64,000 bases of DNA from Arthrobacter globiformis (GTDB taxonomy: Bacteria; Actinomycetota; Actinomycetes; Actinomycetales; Micrococcaceae): the NCBI RefSeq assembly GCF_030815865.1, contig NZ_JAUSXI010000001.1:1240001-1304000 (forward strand), in the 5' to 3' direction. The position numbers were made by a program, and so were the translations under genes. This document shows, one piece after another, positions 1 through 8,721 of this stretch; the first letter of the stretch is position 1, and every line of letters starts with the position of its first letter. The notes beneath the pieces are model-generated. The model did no database searches, was not told where the DNA came from, and saw only the letters and a list, made by a program, of their open reading frames with translations.

Positions 1-1
1 C

Positions 2-253
<252 letters not shown>

Positions 254-267
254 GGCGCACTTCAGGC

Positions 268-330
268 AACGCGGGGTCACTCCCAGCCTAATCCACCCCC
301 GGATTGGGCGCAGAGTGACCCCGCGTTTCT
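268..330 (+). terminator. Intrinsic terminator after sucD
   Basis: The arms AACGCGGGGTCACTC and GAGTGACCCCGCGTT are exact inverted repeats around a 30-base loop, followed by a T-rich run (TTTCTTTGTTT). The position directly after sucD fits a Rho-independent terminator, although the loop is long. Confidence 0.75.
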
Positions 331-450
331 TTGTTTAAGCGCGCTCACCCCAAGTAACTGGCAGTAGGTGTCGTTATGGACGCTCAAAACGACCACAACT
401 GCGAGCTGGTTGCACTGCCTCTTGCGCTGAATCTGGCAGGGCGTCTATTG

Positions 451-476
451 TTGTTAACAATCAATCGGTTGATCAA
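451..476. promoter_or_regulatory. Candidate operator/promoter for the ArsR-SRPBCC pair
   Basis: An AT-rich patch holds the palindrome TTGTTAACAA followed at once by ATCAA-TCGG-TTGAT. It lies 50-80 bases before the likely ArsR start. ArsR-family repressors commonly bind short AT-rich inverted repeats in their own promoter, so autoregulation is inferred. Confidence 0.4.
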
Positions 477-528
477 TAGAAACGTTGATTACGGCAGCGA
501 ACTGATACACGAGAACGACTCCGGGGCA

Positions 529-885
529 ATGACAATGGACACGGGTAGCGACGACGACCTTCTGAGCGCGGCTTTTTTGGCGCTTTCCGATCCTGTCCGG
601 CGCCGCCTCATCTCCCGGCTCAGCCGGGGGCCCGCCACCGTCAATGAACTGGCTGAACCCTTCGCGATCACTAAACAGGCGGTCTCGAAGCACATCCAGG
701 TCCTCGAGCAGGCACAGCTGGTCACGCGCAGCCGCGATGCCCAGCGCCGGCCCGTCCACCTGAATCCCGCACGGCTCGAAGCGCTCACCGCATGGATCGA
801 CCAGTACCGGCTGGTCCGCGAGGGGCAGTTCCGCAGCCTCGATGCCGTACTCCGCTCCAACGCCGCCCCCCGGCGGCAGCAGTGA
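529..885 (+). CDS. ArsR-family HTH transcriptional regulator
   Basis: This 118-aa protein is almost wholly one winged-helix domain. FLALSDPVRRRLISRL, the recognition helix ITKQAVSKHIQVLEQA and the wing LVTRSRDAQRRPVHLNP are typical of ArsR regulators that accompany SRPBCC/AHSA1 genes. No metal-binding cysteine pair is visible, so a metal sensor is unlikely. The frame is open back to 376, but the palindromic patch at 451-476 lies inside that extension, and family length favours the ATG at 529. Another ATG two codons downstream (535) is possible. It sits 12 bases before an SRPBCC gene and is probably cotranscribed with it. Confidence 0.85.
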   Translation: MTMDTGSDDDLLSAAFLALSDPVRRRLISRLSRGPATVNELAEPFAITKQAVSKHIQVLEQAQLVTRSRDAQRRPVHLNPARLEALTAWIDQYRLVREGQFRSLDAVLRSNAAPRRQQ

Positions 886-897
886 CAAGGACCGATC

Positions 898-1371
898 ATG
901 AGCAACGCACTTAAACTCACCATCCCCGACGGCGTCCCGTTCATCGACTTTGAGCGCGAGTTCGATTTCCCGGTCGCGGACGTGTTCCGCGCGCACAAGG
1001 AGCCTGAGCTGATCACGCAGTGGCTGGGCCCGCGGGGCACCAACGTCGATATCGAGCACTACGACTTCCGTTCCGGAGGCACCTACCTGTACAACCACAC
1101 TGGCCCGGACGGGGTGACGTACGCCTTCAGCGGCATCTTCCATACCGTCCGTGAAAACGACTTCGCCATCCAGACCTTCGAGTTCAGCGGCTACCCGGAC
1201 ATTGTCAGCATCGAATTCATGAGCTTCGAGGACCTGGGCGGCAGCAGGTGCCGGCTGCGGGCCCACTCTGTCTATCCCAGCATGGAAGCACGCGACGGGA
1301 TGGCCCAATCAGGCATGGAAAGCGGCGTGTCCGACGGCTACGAGCGGCTCGAGGAGCTGCTCGCCAAGTAG
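898..1371 (+). CDS. SRPBCC (AHSA1-like) domain protein
   Basis: This 157-aa protein is a single START/AHSA1-like helix-grip fold. The pattern FEREFDFPVADVFRAHKEPE, then ITQWLGPRG and later WLGP-to-RSGGTYLY, is typical of the AHSA1 group that follows ArsR regulators. Such proteins bind hydrophobic ligands in a cavity; no ligand can be assigned. A Shine-Dalgarno-like AAGGA lies about 6 bases before the ATG. The gene is translated right after the ArsR gene and is followed by a very strong hairpin, so the two form a small operon. Confidence 0.85.
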   Translation: MSNALKLTIPDGVPFIDFEREFDFPVADVFRAHKEPELITQWLGPRGTNVDIEHYDFRSGGTYLYNHTGPDGVTYAFSGIFHTVRENDFAIQTFEFSGYPDIVSIEFMSFEDLGGSRCRLRAHSVYPSMEARDGMAQSGMESGVSDGYERLEELLAK

Positions 1372-1394
1372 GGCCCGCACCACTAGATAGTCGT

Positions 1395-1443
1395 CCGACG
1401 GCGGCCGGTGACCTTTACCTCGAAGGTCACCGGCCGCCGTCGG
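1395..1443 (+). terminator. Strong hairpin after the SRPBCC gene
   Basis: CCGACGGCGGCCGGTGACCTT pairs exactly with its reverse complement after a 6-7 base loop, giving a stem of about 21 bp. A short TTTAAA follows but there is no long T tract, so termination is likely but not certain. Confidence 0.6.
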
Positions 1444-1460
1444 CCATTTAAAGACCCAAC

Positions 1461-1514
1461 TAGGTAGCAGCAGATGGCGTTCTGAGCGCCCAGAACGCCA
1501 TCTGCTGCTACCTA
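1461..1514. repeat. Dispersed palindrome, GTAGCAGCAGA family, copy 1
   Basis: The arms TAGGTAGCAGCAGATGGCGT and its reverse complement enclose a short AGCGCC loop. Two related copies occur in the window, one near 54809 and one split by an IS element at 21034/22549. The outer part (GTAGCAGCAG) is conserved, while the inner bases differ but stay complementary. No T tract follows, so it is not a plain terminator. Confidence 0.85.
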
Positions 1515-1555
1515 CTTGGGCGGGCGCGGGACAACCTCTTGCGCAACATCGCCAG

Positions 1556-1585
1556 TTTGATAGTATGTCAGGACAAACTATCAAA
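1556..1585. promoter_or_regulatory. Operator before the tautomerase gene (IolR-type motif)
   Basis: TTTGATAGT and ACTATCAAA form a 9-bp inverted repeat with a 12-base spacer, directly before the AAAGGAG ribosome site. Overlapping it (1563-1578) is GTATGTCAGGACAAAC, a near match to motifs before iolC (2076-2091) and before the GntR regulator gene (16158-16173, minus strand). This suggests control by that regulator. Confidence 0.6.
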
Positions 1586-1593
1586 GGAGAGCC

Positions 1594-1998
1594 ATGCCGC
1601 TCGTACGAATCGACGTCCACTCTGGGCGCGGCCGGGGTGAACTCGACCGCCTCAGCCGAGGTATCCACGACGCCATCCTGGCTGAGTATGGCATCCCGGA
1701 GCGTGACTACTTCCACATCGTCACGGAGCACGCCCCGGGCCAAATCGTTGCGCAGGATGCCGGCCTCGGCTTTGAACGCACACGTGACGTCGTCATGATC
1801 CAGATCTTCACCCAGGGCGGGCGTAGCCAGGAGGCAAAGCAGAGCCTGTTTGCGGCAGTGGCAGACAAGTTGGGGGCTTTAGGGGTCGCCGGCGAGGACG
1901 TTTTCATCGGCTACGTCGAGAACACGGCGGGGGACTGGTCCTTCGGGTTCGGCCGCGCGCAGTACGTCACCGGAGAGCTGGCAGTACCGCAGAAATAG
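1594..1998 (+). CDS. Tautomerase-superfamily protein
   Basis: This 134-aa protein begins Met-Pro (MPLVRIDVHSG). After Met removal Pro-1 would be the catalytic base of the 4-oxalocrotonate tautomerase/MIF superfamily. Residues 20-80 (SRGIHDAILAEYGIPERDYF, HIVTEHAPGQ, VMIQIFTQGGRS) match the longer tautomerase_2-type members. A strong AAAGGAG site precedes the ATG. It lies just before the inositol operon and carries the same operator-like motif, so a role with a keto/enol intermediate of cyclitol breakdown is conceivable. That role is inference only. Confidence 0.8.
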   Translation: MPLVRIDVHSGRGRGELDRLSRGIHDAILAEYGIPERDYFHIVTEHAPGQIVAQDAGLGFERTRDVVMIQIFTQGGRSQEAKQSLFAAVADKLGALGVAGEDVFIGYVENTAGDWSFGFGRAQYVTGELAVPQK

Positions 1999-2075
1999 GG
2001 ACGGGAACGCTGGTCCCGCGTGTCCCCGTCAGCAGCTCCGCGCCCTGCTTTTTGATGCAGTTCTGCTTGTTGTAA

Positions 2076-2122
2076 GTATGTCAGTACAAACCTTTGACAG
2101 GACATAAATTCTAGGGCACAGT
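2076..2122 (+). promoter_or_regulatory. Promoter/operator of the iol operon
   Basis: GTATGTCAGTACAAAC (2076-2091) matches the motif found before the tautomerase and before the GntR gene. TTGACA at 2094-2099 is a perfect -35 box, with a weak -10 (CACAGT) 17 bases later. GACAGGACATA overlaps the -35 and may be a second half-site. The operon's first gene starts about 100 bases downstream. Confidence 0.6.
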
Positions 2123-2219
2123 AGTTCTTGTGGTCCCGCTCACGGGGCCGCGGAACGCCGGAGCCTTGGCCGTTCGGCTGCTTAGAGGTTGAGATTCAAA
2201 AGAAAGGCCCACGATTACC

Positions 2220-3222
2220 GTGACCCACGAACTGCTCACGATCGGGCGAATCAGCGTTGATATCTACCCGAACGACATCGGGGTAGGGCTGGAGGATGTG
2301 ACGTCCTTCGGCAAGTACCTCGGCGGCTCGCCATCCAATGTTGCTGTTGCCGCCGCCCGCCACGGCCGCCGGACAGGAGTCATCACCCGCACCGGCGATG
2401 ACCCGTTCGGTACGTACCTGCACCGCGAACTGGAAAAGTTCGGCGTCGATGATTCCTTCGTCACCCCGGTCCAGGGGCTGCAGACACCGGCCACGTTCTT
2501 GTGCCATCCAGCCGCCGCACGATTTCCCGCTGTACTTCTACGGCCGGTTCCCCACCGCACCGGACCTGCAGATCAGGGCCGACGAGCTCGACGTCACCGC
2601 CATCCGCGACTCGCAGATCTTCTGGTCCACCGTGACCGGCCTTTGCCAGGAGCCGAGCCGCGAAGCGCATATCACAGCCCACGAAGCACGGCCCCGCACC
2701 GGCCTCAAGGATGGCCAGTACACCATCCTGGACCTTGACTACCGCCCCATGTTCTGGGCCTCCGAGGAGGAAGCCCGGGAGCAGGTGGCCCGCATCCTGC
2801 CGCACGTCACCGTCGCCATCGGCAACGACCAGGAATGCGCCGTGGCTGTGGGCCCGGGCACCCCGGATGAACAGGCGGACCGCCTGCTGGATGCCGGCGT
2901 GGAAATCGCCGTCGTGAAGCTCGGCCCGGAAGGCGTGATGGCCAAGACCCGCAGCGAGCGCGTGGTCTCCGCCCCGGTTCCGGTTGAGACCGTCAATGGC
3001 CTGGGTGCCGGCGACTCCTTCGGCGGCGCGTTCGTGCACGGACTGCTCTCCGGCTGGCCGCTGGCACAGGTCCTGGACTACGCGAACGCGGCCGGCGCCA
3101 TAGTCGCCTCCCGGCTCTCCTGCGCGGATGCCATGCCCACCCCGGCCGAGGTCACCTCCCTGCTCACCGAGCGCGGACGCCTTGTTCCTAGCCAACTCGC
3201 CCCCGAAGGAGCGGCCCTGTGA
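2220..3222 (+). pseudogene. iolC: 5-dehydro-2-deoxygluconokinase, frameshifted
   Basis: The gene encodes a PfkB-family sugar kinase that phosphorylates 5-dehydro-2-deoxy-D-gluconate in myo-inositol degradation. The first frame (GTG at 2220) gives MTHELLTIGRISVDIYP and the substrate-binding GGSPSNVAVAAARHG. The second frame continues with PPHDFPLYFYGRFPTAPDL and the PfkB signature NGLGAGDSFGGAFVHGLL, whose Asp is the catalytic base. The switch is at about 2499 (TTCTTG), where one extra T separates ...TPATF from CAIQPP. Both halves are otherwise complete, with a normal total of about 333 residues. It is therefore either a recent one-base insertion or a sequencing error. The stop overlaps the next GTG start (GTGA). 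Confidence 0.85.
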
Positions 3223-4157
3223 GCCTCAACCCCGGCACCGCGACCCTCGCGGTGGATGACAACCCCCGCCGCTACGAGCACCTGAGCACCATCCGCCTCG
3301 AAGATCCGGACGCAGTGGCCCGGGCCGCCAAGGCCCGCCGCCGCCACCCCGGCCTGAAGCACGGCCGGCAGAACTTCATCGTGGCCGCCGACCACCCGGC
3401 CCGCGGCGCCCTCTCCGTCGGCAACGACCCGGTGGCCATGGCGGACCGCCGCCAACTCCTGGACCGGCTGCAGGTTGCGCTGGCCAACCCGGCAGTGGAC
3501 GGCATTCTGGCTTCCCCGGACATCATGGATGACCTGCTGCTGCTGGGCGCTCTCGAGGGCAAGCTCGTGTTTGGTTCGATGAACCGCGGCGGCCTCGCCG
3601 GCCTGGTCAACGAGTTCGATGACCGCTTCACCGGGCACACCGCCGCGGCGCTGGAAGCCCTGGGCGCGGACGGCGGCAAGATGCTGACCCGCATCTGCCT
3701 CGGTGACCCGGACACCGTCGCCCTGCTCGAGGCCACCGCGAAGGCGATCGATTCGCTCGCCGAACGCAAGCTGATCGCCATGGTGGAGCCCTTCCTGTCC
3801 GTCCGGGAGAACGGCCGGGTCCGCAACGACCTGAGCCCGGACGCCGTTATCAAGTCCATCGCCATCGCCGAGGGCCTGGGGTCCACGAGCGCCTACACCT
3901 GGATGAAGCTGCCGGTCGTGGCGGAGATGGAACGCGTCATGGCCGCCACCACCATGCCCACTGTGCTGCTCGGCGGGGACCCGGCAGGCACCCAGGACGA
4001 GGTGTTCGCCACCTGGGGAGCCGCACTCGCCCTCCCCGGCGTGCAGGGACTCACCGTCGGGCGGACCCTGCTGTACCCGCAGGACGGCGATGTTGCCGGG
4101 GCGGTCGCCGCGGCCGCTTCACTGCTCCACCACACCACAGACGAAGTATCGGAGTAA
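3219..4157 (+). CDS. Cgl0159-type (beta/alpha)8 aldolase of the iol cluster
   Basis: This 312-aa protein resembles the Cgl0159 family of TIM-barrel aldolases found in actinobacterial inositol clusters. Recognisable segments are FIVAADHPARGALSVG near residue 50, FGSMNRGGLAG near 110 and LLGGDPAGTQDEVF near 255. By position it should cleave 2-deoxy-5-keto-gluconate 6-phosphate to malonate semialdehyde and DHAP, the job of IolJ in Bacillus, which has no other candidate here. The GTG start overlaps the iolC stop, so translation is coupled. iolD follows after three bases. Family assignment is firm; the exact reaction is inferred from context. Confidence 0.82.
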   Translation: MSLNPGTATLAVDDNPRRYEHLSTIRLEDPDAVARAAKARRRHPGLKHGRQNFIVAADHPARGALSVGNDPVAMADRRQLLDRLQVALANPAVDGILASPDIMDDLLLLGALEGKLVFGSMNRGGLAGLVNEFDDRFTGHTAAALEALGADGGKMLTRICLGDPDTVALLEATAKAIDSLAERKLIAMVEPFLSVRENGRVRNDLSPDAVIKSIAIAEGLGSTSAYTWMKLPVVAEMERVMAATTMPTVLLGGDPAGTQDEVFATWGAALALPGVQGLTVGRTLLYPQDGDVAGAVAAAASLLHHTTDEVSE

Positions 4158-4160
4158 ACG

Positions 4161-6110
4161 ATGGGAACTGGAACCCGCCGGATGACCGTGGCGCAGGCCG
4201 TGGTCGAGTACCTTTCCAAGCAGTACACCGTTGATTCCGTGGGTGGGGTCGATTTCCGCGGACGCCTGATTCCGGGCACGTTCGGCATTTTCGGGCACGG
4301 CAACGTGGCCGGTGTGGGCCAGGCCCTCAGGCAGTACCAGCAGCTCGATCCGACGATCATGCCGTACTACCAGGGCCGCAACGAGCAGGCCCAGTCGCAC
4401 CAGGCCGTGGGCTACGCCCGGCACACCCGCCGTCGGCAGACCTTCGCGATCAGCACCTCCATCGGCCCGGGCTCGTCCAACCTGCTGACCGGTGCTGCGC
4501 TGGCCACCACCAACCGGCTGCCGGTCCTGCTGCTGCCGTCCGACACGTTCGCCACGCGTGCTGCGGACCCGGTGCTGCAGCAGCTCGAACAGCCCTACGC
4601 CTACGACCTCACGGTCAACGACGCGTTCCGGCCGTTGTCTAAGTTCTTTGACCGGGTCACCCGCCCTGAGCAGCTGTTCTCCGCGTTCCACCACGGCTTG
4701 CGCGTCCTCACCGACCCAGCCGAGACCGGCGCGGTGACCATCTCGCTGCCCCAGGACGTCCAGGCCGAGGCTTTCGACGTTCCCGAGGAATTCCTGGCCG
4801 AGCGTGAGTGGCGGATCCGCCGCCCGGAAGCGGACGACGACGACATCGCCCGCGCCGCCGAAGCCATCCGGGCCGCGAAGCGGCCGCTGATCATCGCCGG
4901 TGGCGGCGTGCTGTACGCGTACGCCAACGAGGAACTGGCCAGGTTCGCCGAACTGACCGGCATCCCGGTGGGCAACACGCAGGCCGGCGTCGGCGTCCTG
5001 CCCTGGGACCACAAATTCTCCCTCGGGGCCATCGGCTCCACGGGCACGACGGCGGCCAACGCCCTGGCAGCTGAAGCGGACCTGATCATCGGCATCGGCA
5101 CCCGCTACGAGGACTTCACCACCGCGTCCCGGACCGCGTTCCAGAACCCGGACCTGAAGTTCATCAACATCAACGTCGCACCGATCGACGCGTACAAGCA
5201 CGGCACCTCGCTGCCGATCGTGGCCGACGCGCGCAAGGCGCTGGTCAAGCTAAACCAGGCCCTGGGCGGCTACCGCGTGGGCGCCGACCTCGAGCAGCAG
5301 ATCGCCGCCGAGAAGCAGCGCTGGAACACCACGGTGGATGAAGCGTTCGACACGAGGTTCAGCCCGCTGCCGGCGCAGAACGAGATCATCGGCGCCACCA
5401 ACCGGGCCATGGACGCCCAGGACGTGGTCATCTGCGCCGCCGGTTCCCTGCCGGGTGACCTGCACAAGATGTGGCGGGTTCGCGACCCGTTCGGCTACCA
5501 CGTCGAATATGCGTACTCCTGCATGGGCTATGAAATCCCCGGCGGGCTGGGCGTCAAGCGCGCAGCGCTTGCCGAGGCCGCCGCGGGCGGTGCCCAGCGC
5601 GACGTCGTCGTGATGGTGGGGGACGGCTCCTACCTGATGATGCACACCGAACTGGTCACCGCCGTCGCCGAACGGATCAAGCTGATCGTGGTCCTGATCC
5701 AGAACCACGGCTATGCCTCCATCGGTTCGCTCTCCGAGTCCCTCGGCTCGCAGCGCTTCGGCACCCAGTACCGCGTCCTGGACGAGGAGCAGCACAGCTT
5801 CGACGAGGGCGACACCCTCCCGGTGGATCTGGCCCTGAATGCCGAGTCCCTCGGCGTGAAGGTGATCCGGATCGAGCCGGGGGAGAAGGCCATCGCCGAA
5901 CTCGAACAGGCCATCCGCGACGCCAAGGCAGCCCCGGAGCGCGGCGGCCCGATCGTGATCCACGTCGAATCCGACCCGCTGCTGGACGCCCCGAGCTCCG
6001 AATCCTGGTGGGACGTGCCCGTCTCCCAGGTCTCCGACCTCGACTCCACCCAGCAGGCCTACCAGACCTACACCGACCACAAGAACCGCCAGCGCAAACT
6101 GCTCGGCTGA
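4161..6110 (+). CDS. iolD: 3D-trihydroxycyclohexane-1,2-dione acylhydrolase
   Basis: This 649-aa ThDP-dependent enzyme opens the ring of 3D-(3,5/4)-trihydroxycyclohexane-1,2-dione to give 5-deoxyglucuronate. The N-terminal PYR domain has the catalytic glutamate in YYQGRNEQAQSHQAVGYA. The C-terminal PP domain has the Mg-ThDP motif GDGSYLMMHTELVTA ending in IQNHGYASIG. The middle domain starts near residue 205. Length is normal for IolD. GGAG lies six bases before the ATG. It follows the aldolase by three bases and precedes mmsA by 41, consistent with one operon. Confidence 0.95.
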   Translation: MGTGTRRMTVAQAVVEYLSKQYTVDSVGGVDFRGRLIPGTFGIFGHGNVAGVGQALRQYQQLDPTIMPYYQGRNEQAQSHQAVGYARHTRRRQTFAISTSIGPGSSNLLTGAALATTNRLPVLLLPSDTFATRAADPVLQQLEQPYAYDLTVNDAFRPLSKFFDRVTRPEQLFSAFHHGLRVLTDPAETGAVTISLPQDVQAEAFDVPEEFLAEREWRIRRPEADDDDIARAAEAIRAAKRPLIIAGGGVLYAYANEELARFAELTGIPVGNTQAGVGVLPWDHKFSLGAIGSTGTTAANALAAEADLIIGIGTRYEDFTTASRTAFQNPDLKFININVAPIDAYKHGTSLPIVADARKALVKLNQALGGYRVGADLEQQIAAEKQRWNTTVDEAFDTRFSPLPAQNEIIGATNRAMDAQDVVICAAGSLPGDLHKMWRVRDPFGYHVEYAYSCMGYEIPGGLGVKRAALAEAAAGGAQRDVVVMVGDGSYLMMHTELVTAVAERIKLIVVLIQNHGYASIGSLSESLGSQRFGTQYRVLDEEQHSFDEGDTLPVDLALNAESLGVKVIRIEPGEKAIAELEQAIRDAKAAPERGGPIVIHVESDPLLDAPSSESWWDVPVSQVSDLDSTQQAYQTYTDHKNRQRKLLG

Positions 6111-6151
6111 TCTTTCTCCTCCCCAAGCTACAGACCAAGGAAGTCATCTCT

Positions 6152-7664
6152 ATGTCAACGACGACCGTCACCACCACCATCAACCACTTCATCAACGGTG
6201 CCGAGACCGCCGGCGAAGGCGACCGCACCCAGCCCGTGTACAACCCGGCGACCGGCGCCGTGTCCGCTGAGCTGCGCCTGGCCAACCGCGCCGACCTGGA
6301 CAACACCGTCGCCGCGGCCCGCAAGGCTGCCGATTCCTGGGGTGACATTTCCCTGGCTAAGCGCACCGCGGTCCTGTTCAAGTTCCGCGAACTCGTCGCC
6401 GAGCACATCGACGAGCTCGCGGAGCTGATCACCGCCGAGCACGGCAAGGTCCTCTCCGACGCGAAGGGCGAGATCGGCCGCGGCCTGGAAGTCATCGAGT
6501 TCGCCTGCGGCATCCCGACCCTGCTCAAGGGCGACTACTCGGACCAGGTCTCCACCGGCATCGACGTCTTCTCCTTCCGCGAGCCCCTGGGCGTTGTTGC
6601 CGGCATCACCCCGTTCAACTTCCCCGTCATGGTGCCTTTGTGGATGGCCCCGATGGCGATCGCCACCGGCAACGCCTTCATCCTCAAGCCCTCCGAGCGC
6701 GACCCTTCCGCCTCCATGTTGCTGGCCAAGCTCTGGAAGGACGCCGGGCTGCCCGACGGCGTGTTCCAGGTCCTGCACGGCGACAAGGAAACGGTTGACG
6801 GGCTGTTGACCCACCCGGACGTGGACGGCATTTCCTTCGTGGGCTCCACCCCGATCGCCAAGTACGTCCACGAGACCGCCACCGCCCACGGCAAGCGCGT
6901 CCAGGCTCTCGGCGGGGCGAAGAACCACGCCATCATCCTGCCCGACGCCGATTTGGACAACGCCGCGGACCACCTCGCCGCCGCCGCCTTCGGCTCCGCC
7001 GGGTGAGCGCTGCATGGCCATCTCCGTCGCCGTCGCCGTCGGTGACGCCGCGGACCTGCTGGTCAAGAAGGTCGAAGAACGCGCCGCCGCCGTCAAGGTC
7101 AACAACGGCACCGTGCCCGGCGCGGAAATGGGCCCGGTCATCACGCCCGCGTCCAAGGAACGTATCGTGAAGATCGTCACCGAGGCCGAAGCCGCGGGAG
7201 CTGCGATGGTGGTGGACGGCCGCGACCTCGTCGTCCCCGGCCACGAAGACGGCTTCTGGGTCGGCCCCACCGTCCTGGACCACGTCAAGACCGAAATGAC
7301 CGCCTACACCGAGGAGATCTTCGGGCCCGTCCTCGTCGTCGTCCGCGTGGATACCCTGGAGGACGGCATCAAGCTGATCAACTCCAACCCGTACGGCAAC
7401 GGCACCGCAATCTTCACCTCCTCCGGCGCCGCGGCCCGCAAGTTCCAGCGCTCCGTCACCGTCGGAATGATTGGCATCAACGTGCCCCTGCCCGTCCCGG
7501 TGGCCTACCACTCCTTCGGCGGCTGGAAGGCCTCGCTCTTCGGCGACAAGAACATTTACGGCCCCGAAGGCGTCTCCTTCTACACCCGCGGCAAAGTCGT
7601 CACCTCCCGCTGGCCCGAACCCACCCACGCCTCCGGCGCCTCCTACAACTTCCCCTCCAACTAA
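6152..7664 (+). pseudogene. mmsA: Methylmalonate/malonate-semialdehyde dehydrogenase, frameshifted
   Basis: This CoA-acylating aldehyde dehydrogenase (IolA/MmsA) turns malonate semialdehyde into acetyl-CoA at the end of the inositol pathway. The N-terminal frame has INHFINGAETAGEGD, GITPFNFPVMVPLWMAPMA and LGGAKNHAIILPDAD. It ends at a TGA in CCGGGTGAGCGC (7000-7006). The remainder restarts with the active-site cysteine segment and continues through LTAYTEEIFGPVLVVVRV and NPYGNGTAIFTSSGAAAR to the usual end. Removing one G near 7001 restores ...FGSAGERCMA, so the break lies two residues before the catalytic Cys. Combined length of about 503 residues is normal. Sequencing error is plausible. 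A downstream ATG at 7014 would give a piece without the Cys. Confidence 0.88.
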
Positions 7665-7770
7665 TCCCCACCCGGTTTCGCTCCCCACCCGCCCCCCTGG
7701 CCTCGCAGGCTCTGCCAGGGAACCTTGCGGGCGGGGGCCCAAAGCCAGCAGCAGACATAAGGATTGAGCA

Positions 7771-8682
7771 ATGACTGAGAACAAGCTGATCATCGGCACG
7801 GCACCGGACTCCTGGGGGGTGTGGTTCGCGGACGACCCGAAGCAGACCCCGTGGGAGCGCTTCCTCGATGAAGTGGCGGAATCCGGCTACAAGTGGATTG
7901 AACTCGGCCCCTACGGCTACCTGCCGAACGACCCCACCCGGCTAGCCGAGGAGCTCAAGCAGCGCGACCTGAAGGTCACCGCCGGAACCGTGTTTACCGC
8001 GTTCCACCGCGGCTTGGACCAGTGGGAGACCGCCTGGGAGCCGGCCCGGAAGGTTGCCGAGCTTACGGCTGCCATGGGTGGCGAGCATATCGTGGTGATT
8101 CCCGCGATGTGGCGCGACGACGTCACCGGCGAAGCCGTGGAAAGCGGCGAACTCAGCGACAAAGCCTGGAGCGACCTTTTCGCCGGGCACAACCGGCTCG
8201 GGAAGACCCTGCTGGAGGACTTCGGCCTGAAGCAGCAGTTCCACTCCCACGCGGACTCGCACGTAGGCGCGCAGGAAGACATTGAAACCCTGCTGGGTGC
8301 TACCGACCCGCAGTACCTCAACCTGTGCCTCGACACCGGCCACGCCGAATATTGCGGCGCCTCCAGCCTGGAGCTCATCAAGAACTACCCGGACCGCATT
8401 GGCTACCTGCACCTGAAGCAGATCAACCCGGACGTCCTCAGACAAGTCAACGAGGAAAACATGACCTGGGCCGCCGCCAACCTGGCGGGCGTTATGACCG
8501 AGCCGCCGAACGGCTTGCCGGACCTGCGCGCCGTCATCGAAGCCGTCGAGGCCCTCAACCGGCCCATCTTCGGCATCGTGGAGCAGGACATGTACCCTGT
8601 GGCCTTCGACGTTCCCATGCCGATCGCCAAGCGCACCAGGAACTACCTGCTCTCCTGCGGTTCGCGGACCGCTGTCAACTAA
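7771..8682 (+). CDS. iolE: Inosose dehydratase-like TIM-barrel protein
   Basis: This 303-aa protein belongs to the xylose isomerase-like (AP endonuclease 2) TIM-barrel family. GTAPDSWGVWFADDP at the N terminus, WIELGPYGYLP, LNLCLDTGHAEYCG and IGYLHLKQINPD provide the expected acidic and histidine metal ligands, with FGIVEQDMYP near the end. In an iol operon lacking any other candidate, the natural role is dehydration of 2-keto-myo-inositol (IolE). It is followed 39 bases later by iolG. The symbol is by family plus context; an epimerase role (IolH/IolI type) is the main alternative. Confidence 0.78.
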   Translation: MTENKLIIGTAPDSWGVWFADDPKQTPWERFLDEVAESGYKWIELGPYGYLPNDPTRLAEELKQRDLKVTAGTVFTAFHRGLDQWETAWEPARKVAELTAAMGGEHIVVIPAMWRDDVTGEAVESGELSDKAWSDLFAGHNRLGKTLLEDFGLKQQFHSHADSHVGAQEDIETLLGATDPQYLNLCLDTGHAEYCGASSLELIKNYPDRIGYLHLKQINPDVLRQVNEENMTWAAANLAGVMTEPPNGLPDLRAVIEAVEALNRPIFGIVEQDMYPVAFDVPMPIAKRTRNYLLSCGSRTAVN

Positions 8683-8721
8683 TCGGCATCCTGCTCACGC
8701 CAACTCCAAAGGAAGAGAACA

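Noticed and set aside
2461..5201. Long open frames on the minus strand opposite iolC, the aldolase and iolD
   Set aside because: They are antisense images of G/C-biased codons; they lack ribosome sites and recognisable domains, and the plus-strand proteins are clear family members.
7669..7760. Imperfect hairpin between mmsA and the iolE-like gene (CCCTGG...CCAGGG)
   Set aside because: Arms are short, the surroundings are C-rich, and no T run follows. Operon continuity is expected here, so I do not call a terminator.
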